DNA of 64,000 nucleotides. It comes from Corynebacterium sp. zg-331. GTDB lineage: Bacteria; Actinomycetota; Actinomycetes; Mycobacteriales; Mycobacteriaceae. The notes beneath the pieces were generated by a model that was not told the DNA's origin, searched no databases, and saw only the letters and a program-made list of their open reading frames with translations. The position numbers and the translations under genes were made by a program. Positions 61,185-64,000 of this stretch are shown in pieces. Numbering within the stretch: the first letter of the stretch is position 1; each line of letters begins with the position of its first letter. The DNA lies in the NCBI RefSeq assembly GCF_014267345.1, contig NZ_JACMYD010000005.1, positions 1-64,000 on the forward strand, given 5' to 3'.

Positions 61185-61532
61185 ATGAGCACCTACTTCC
61201 GTATCCAGCCCGCCGACCGCCCCAACATCCTCAATCCCGAGAACCAGACCTCCAGCTCCTGGAACGACCTTGGCGACGACGACCGCATCCGCCACGGCGT
61301 GAGCGTCTGCGACTCCCGCGAAGAACTCGCCGAATATCTCGCCCAGGTCGCCATCCCCTTCACCGACACCTGGGAGCTACTCGAGGTCGAGGGCCATGAC
61401 TCCGGCGACACCGACGAAGATGCCCACCTCGGCGCTCGACTAATCATCCCGACTGCGATCGTTGCCCGCGAGCCCCTCGGTGAGAGCTTCGCCGAGGAAA
61501 TCATGGACGCATACGAAGCCCTCGCCGCCTAA
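61185..61532 (+). CDS. Hypothetical acidic phage protein
   Basis: 115 residues from ATG 61185 (AAAGGA upstream), starting MSTYFRIQPADRPNILNPEN. Acidic alpha/beta protein of a type often seen in actinobacterial mobile elements (SREELAEYLAQ; IPFTDTWELLEVEG). Function unknown. First gene of a three-gene operon. Confidence 0.72.
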   Translation: MSTYFRIQPADRPNILNPENQTSSSWNDLGDDDRIRHGVSVCDSREELAEYLAQVAIPFTDTWELLEVEGHDSGDTDEDAHLGARLIIPTAIVAREPLGESFAEEIMDAYEALAA

Positions 61533-61567
61533 CACCAGCCCCACCCAACCCGAATAGGAGCACCCCA

Positions 61568-61966
61568 ATGACCACCTGGACCGACCTCATCACCCGCATC
61601 GCCACCACCAATGACCTCGACTACGACGTAGCCGAAAATCTCACCCAGGCCTACGCAGATCAGCTCCACGACCTCGACGGCACCACCATCGACGAGGACA
61701 ACATCGATGACGACACCGCTGGCTTCCTCGCCGGATGCGTAGCCACCAGCCAGGAAGACCGCACCGTCGTGCCCCTGCAACGAGTCGAGGAGCACGCCGA
61801 AGAGTACCGCGCAGCCGCGCAGACCGCCCAGGACTACCGCAGCGAGCTTGAGAAGGCGATTCGGCACGCACGCGCAGAAGGAGCGACCTACGCGCAGCTT
61901 ATTGCTGCCTCCGGGCTGTCTACCTCTCAGATACAAAAAGCTGTCCAGGCCGGCAATGCACAATGA
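61568..61966 (+). CDS. Hypothetical phage protein with C-terminal HTH-like segment
   Basis: 132 residues. A helical acidic N-terminal half is followed by a coiled coil (HAEEYRAAAQTAQDYRSELE) and a short HTH-like end (AEGATYAQLIAASGLSTSQI). Overlaps the next gene by 4 bp. Function unknown. Confidence 0.7.
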   Translation: MTTWTDLITRIATTNDLDYDVAENLTQAYADQLHDLDGTTIDEDNIDDDTAGFLAGCVATSQEDRTVVPLQRVEEHAEEYRAAAQTAQDYRSELEKAIRHARAEGATYAQLIAASGLSTSQIQKAVQAGNAQ

Positions 61967-63072
61967 CCGCAGTGTGTAAAGTCCCCGGATGTCACAAACC
62001 CATCTTCACCAAGAAATCCGGTCTATGCGGCACCCACTACAAGCAGCAGCGCAATGGCCGCCTTGAAGACAGTGCCCCACCGCCGGTAGGCAGCCTTGAC
62101 GGCTATGGCCTCTATGGGATTCTTGACGATGACGGGCAGACGGTGCTGTGCCACGAGTGCGGGTTTCGCTACCCCGCCCTGGGAAATCACGTATTCGCTG
62201 TCCATGAAATGACTGCCCGTGACTACAAGGTAGCCCACGGGCTGCCAAAAACCCGGTCGTTGAACTCCACAGCGGTAAGCAAAAAGCAGTCCAAGCGAGC
62301 AAAAGAGCGCGTGGGCTCTGCTGGGTGGAAGGCCTTTGAGGCGCGTCGTGATCCTGTCATGGCGTCGCACTCTCGTGATGAGGAAGCATTCAAGCTCCCC
62401 GCTGCCCGGGACTTTGCCATCGCGGCATTTACGCAGAATCTCACGTCGGCGGGCCGGGCTGCTAAGAAACACACCTGCCCTATCTGTGAAGCCTCCTATA
62501 CGGGCTCAGGGGCGACATGCGGTGATGAAGTTTGCCGTCGTTTAGCGCGCGAAAAACCGCTCGATCTGGATGCACTTATCGAGCGGGTCTACCTCATCGA
62601 GGTAGAGGGCTGTTCGTATTCTGAGGCAGGGCGCAGGCTCGGAATTAGTCATGCCGCAGTACGCAACTCCTACCTACGGTATAAGCGCCGCCTAGAGAAT
62701 CAGCGTGTGATCGCCCGAAGAAAAGGCCCACACCAGCGTAGCTGCGTGGTATGCGGCGACCCCCTTTACAATAATAATCCCCAAGCGACGTCTTGCGGTG
62801 ATCCCGCGTGCAGGCGCTCCCTGTTGCTGAAGAACACTCAGATTAATGTAGAGGAGGCTCGCGCCCGGGTGCAGCTTATTGATGTTGAGGGGATGACGTT
62901 TATGGCTGCTGCGCGCAAGCTCAATATGAGCCACCAAGCATTGAGAAGATCTTACCGCGCGTACAAAAAGCAGCAACGTGATTTAGTATTGATTAACCAC
63001 CGACGCTTCATCAACGACCTACCCGCCCTGGACTCCATACACCCTAGCCCGCCCCCCTTAAGAGGCGACTAG
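61963..63072 (+). CDS. Multi-zinc-finger phage protein with MucR/Ros-like domain and two ribbon-HTH repeats
   Basis: 369 residues. Module 1: a zinc finger (Cys5, Cys10, Cys22, His25). Module 2: a Ros/MucR-like domain (Cys63, Cys66, His76, His81 in CHECGFRYPALGNHVFAVHE, followed by MTARDYKVAHGLP). Modules 3 and 4: two copies of zinc ribbon plus helix-turn-helix (Cys172/175/186/191 with SYSEAGRRLGISHAAVRNSY; Cys261/264/278/283 with TFMAAARKLNMSHQALRRSY). It should bind DNA or RNA at several points. Its stop codon overlaps the convergent lysis gene stop in the palindrome CTAG. Confidence 0.75.
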   Translation: MTAVCKVPGCHKPIFTKKSGLCGTHYKQQRNGRLEDSAPPPVGSLDGYGLYGILDDDGQTVLCHECGFRYPALGNHVFAVHEMTARDYKVAHGLPKTRSLNSTAVSKKQSKRAKERVGSAGWKAFEARRDPVMASHSRDEEAFKLPAARDFAIAAFTQNLTSAGRAAKKHTCPICEASYTGSGATCGDEVCRRLAREKPLDLDALIERVYLIEVEGCSYSEAGRRLGISHAAVRNSYLRYKRRLENQRVIARRKGPHQRSCVVCGDPLYNNNPQATSCGDPACRRSLLLKNTQINVEEARARVQLIDVEGMTFMAAARKLNMSHQALRRSYRAYKKQQRDLVLINHRRFINDLPALDSIHPSPPPLRGD

Positions 63073-63428
63073 GACACATCGCCGCGCAGCTCCTCGGGCA
63101 CCGGCGGGCGGCGAGCCACCGGCACCAGGCCACGCAGCCGGACGATATAATCCACCGCCGCACGATACCGCTCCCGCCAGGAGCGCATATCCTCCTCCAC
63201 CTTCGCCAGAGCAGTACGCAGAAGCGTGGTCTCCTCCTGTAGCGCCTGGATACGCGCATCACGCTCCTCCAGGCGCTCATTCGTCCACTGCCGCATCTCC
63301 GCCACCAGGCCCCGGTACTGCTCAGAGACGGACTTCTCCTTAGCGCCACGGCTGGTGACCCACGACCCCGCCAGACCAGACAGCGCAGTCATGACGACTC
63401 CCGCAAAGGCCAGTATTGCTGCGGTCAT
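63069..63428 (-). CDS. Membrane-anchored coiled-coil lysis accessory protein, second prophage
   Basis: 119 residues. N-terminal transmembrane segment (about 3-22), coiled coil (about 35-90) and the tail VDYIVRLRGLVPVARRPPVP. Same length and plan as the gene at 1588-1947, with a diverged middle and conserved tail, which marks the tail as functional. Last gene of the lysis cassette. Confidence 0.72.
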   Translation of the reverse strand: MTAAILAFAGVVMTALSGLAGSWVTSRGAKEKSVSEQYRGLVAEMRQWTNERLEERDARIQALQEETTLLRTALAKVEEDMRSWRERYRAAVDYIVRLRGLVPVARRPPVPEELRGDVS

Positions 63429-63431
63429 AGG

Positions 63432-63839
63432 TCAATCGTCTCCTTGGCCTCGCCCGAATCCCCAGTATGTCAGGGCCACAACCATAAAGTAGGTCAAAGC
63501 GCTCGCGTAGCCGCGTGAGGATTCATGGAGTGCCCAGGCAGACAGGTACAGTAGCCCCCACAGGAAGTGCAGCGATACGCACACGCCGACAGCGGGGGCG
63601 AGTCCACGGCGCGTCGCTAGGCACACGAGACAAAACGCCCCAGCCGATAGCCACACGACCGCCCATACAGTCAGCGGCAGCACGCCCTCTAGGGCGGGGA
63701 TGCGATAGTCAGCGGGCACCGCTGTCGGCAGGTAGCACACGCCACGCAGCAGCACGCCTACCGTGAGGATCAAGAGCCCTACCCACCGGGAGCGCAGGAT
63801 CAACTCCACCGGGGGCCTGTGCATCACCCGCTGACACAT
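63432..63839 (-). CDS. Four-TM lysis-cassette membrane protein, second prophage
   Basis: 135 residues, homologous to 1940-2389 (RGVCYLPTAVPADYRIPALE; SSRGYASALTYFMVVALTYW). About four transmembrane segments. Follows the holin gene by 3 bp. Function unknown. Confidence 0.7.
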   Translation of the reverse strand: MCQRVMHRPPVELILRSRWVGLLILTVGVLLRGVCYLPTAVPADYRIPALEGVLPLTVWAVVWLSAGAFCLVCLATRRGLAPAVGVCVSLHFLWGLLYLSAWALHESSRGYASALTYFMVVALTYWGFGRGQGDD

Positions 63840-63842
63840 CGC

Positions 63843-64000
63843 CTACCCCTCCTGACCGCGGAGGCCAGACACAACCGCAGCGGTCCCAGACTCCCCCACC
63901 CCCGCAGACGCGATCGACGTCAGCACGGAGATCACCGCAGCGGTAGCCGCAATACCCAGCGCCTCTACCCAGGCGATCTCATAGATCGGGGTGCCCACCG
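63843..64000 (-). CDS. Holin, r1t type, C-terminal part (cut by window edge)
   Basis: 52 codons visible. A hydrophobic segment ALGIAATAAVISVLTSIASA followed by GVGESGTAAVVSG matches the conserved end of r1t-type actinophage holins. The N-terminus is outside the window. It differs from the holin of the first prophage although the two downstream genes are related. Confidence 0.75.
   Translation of the reverse strand, partial: VGTPIYEIAWVEALGIAATAAVISVLTSIASAGVGESGTAAVVSGLRGQEG

Larger units (their letters stand above)
60904..64000. mobile_element. Second prophage, terminal part (accessory operon plus lysis genes)
   Basis: Holin-type, four-TM and coiled-coil lysis genes on the minus strand (63069-64000) match the lysis end of the first prophage in order and partly in sequence. 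The rightward operon 61185-63072 lies where the first prophage has its end-of-genome membrane gene. The outer boundary is uncertain and the bulk of the element lies beyond the window. Confidence 0.7.

Overview
The window is a high-GC actinobacterial chromosome segment, almost certainly a Corynebacterium. It carries an AmtR-type nitrogen regulator, the gephyrin-like Glp/GlpR cell-division pair, and the corynebacterial gene order pgi - chorismate mutase - pcrA - M23 peptidase - purN/purH - amtR - rpsR/rpsN/rpmG/rpmB - rpmE2/rpmF - htrA - mog - mscL - 5-FTHF cyclo-ligase - galU - glp - rimJ-like - glpR. Two temperate-phage regions flank this host core.

Region 1 (1-850) is old mobile-element debris: the 3' end of an IS3-family transposase joined to the C-terminal half of a large serine recombinase. 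Region 2 (851-35191) is an intact-looking siphovirus prophage of about 34.3 kb. It sits in the 3' end of a tRNA-Ala(CGC) gene and is bounded by a 14-bp direct repeat (837-850 and 35192-35205). Read leftward from the tRNA it holds a tyrosine integrase, an ImmA-like protease with a membrane partner, a candidate structured RNA, a divergent repressor/Cro-like switch, an early operon of many short coupled genes (excisionase-like, WhiB-like, clamp-like, HNH), a CRISPR-like two-repeat unit or packaging site, terminase, portal, a MuF protein carrying a C-terminal EndoU-type toxin domain with a likely immunity gene and a tRNA-like hairpin, scaffold, capsid, connectors, tail genes (including a -1 frameshift chaperone pair and a 1.6-kilo-residue tape measure), tail fibre, endolysin, holin and accessory lysis proteins.

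Region 3 (35193-60577) is host chromosome: division and molybdopterin-like genes, galU, mscL, an HtrA protease, a full set of cysteine-free ribosomal protein genes, a decaying CPBP/two-component locus with several short deletions, amtR, purine synthesis, pcrA, a four-gene operon for a secreted four-cysteine peptide with an ABC transporter, pgi, and a DUF222/HNH gene behind a LexA-like box. Region 4 (about 60904-64000) is the end of a second prophage: a rightward three-gene operon of unknown function ending in a multi-zinc-finger protein, convergent with a lysis cassette related to that of the first prophage but with a different holin.

The most unusual items are the MuF-EndoU toxin/immunity module with the adjacent tRNA-like RNA, the type I-E-like repeat-spacer-repeat unit in front of the terminase genes, and the self-contained RNA candidate next to the immunity genes. 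All calls come from reading the sequence; no database search was run.
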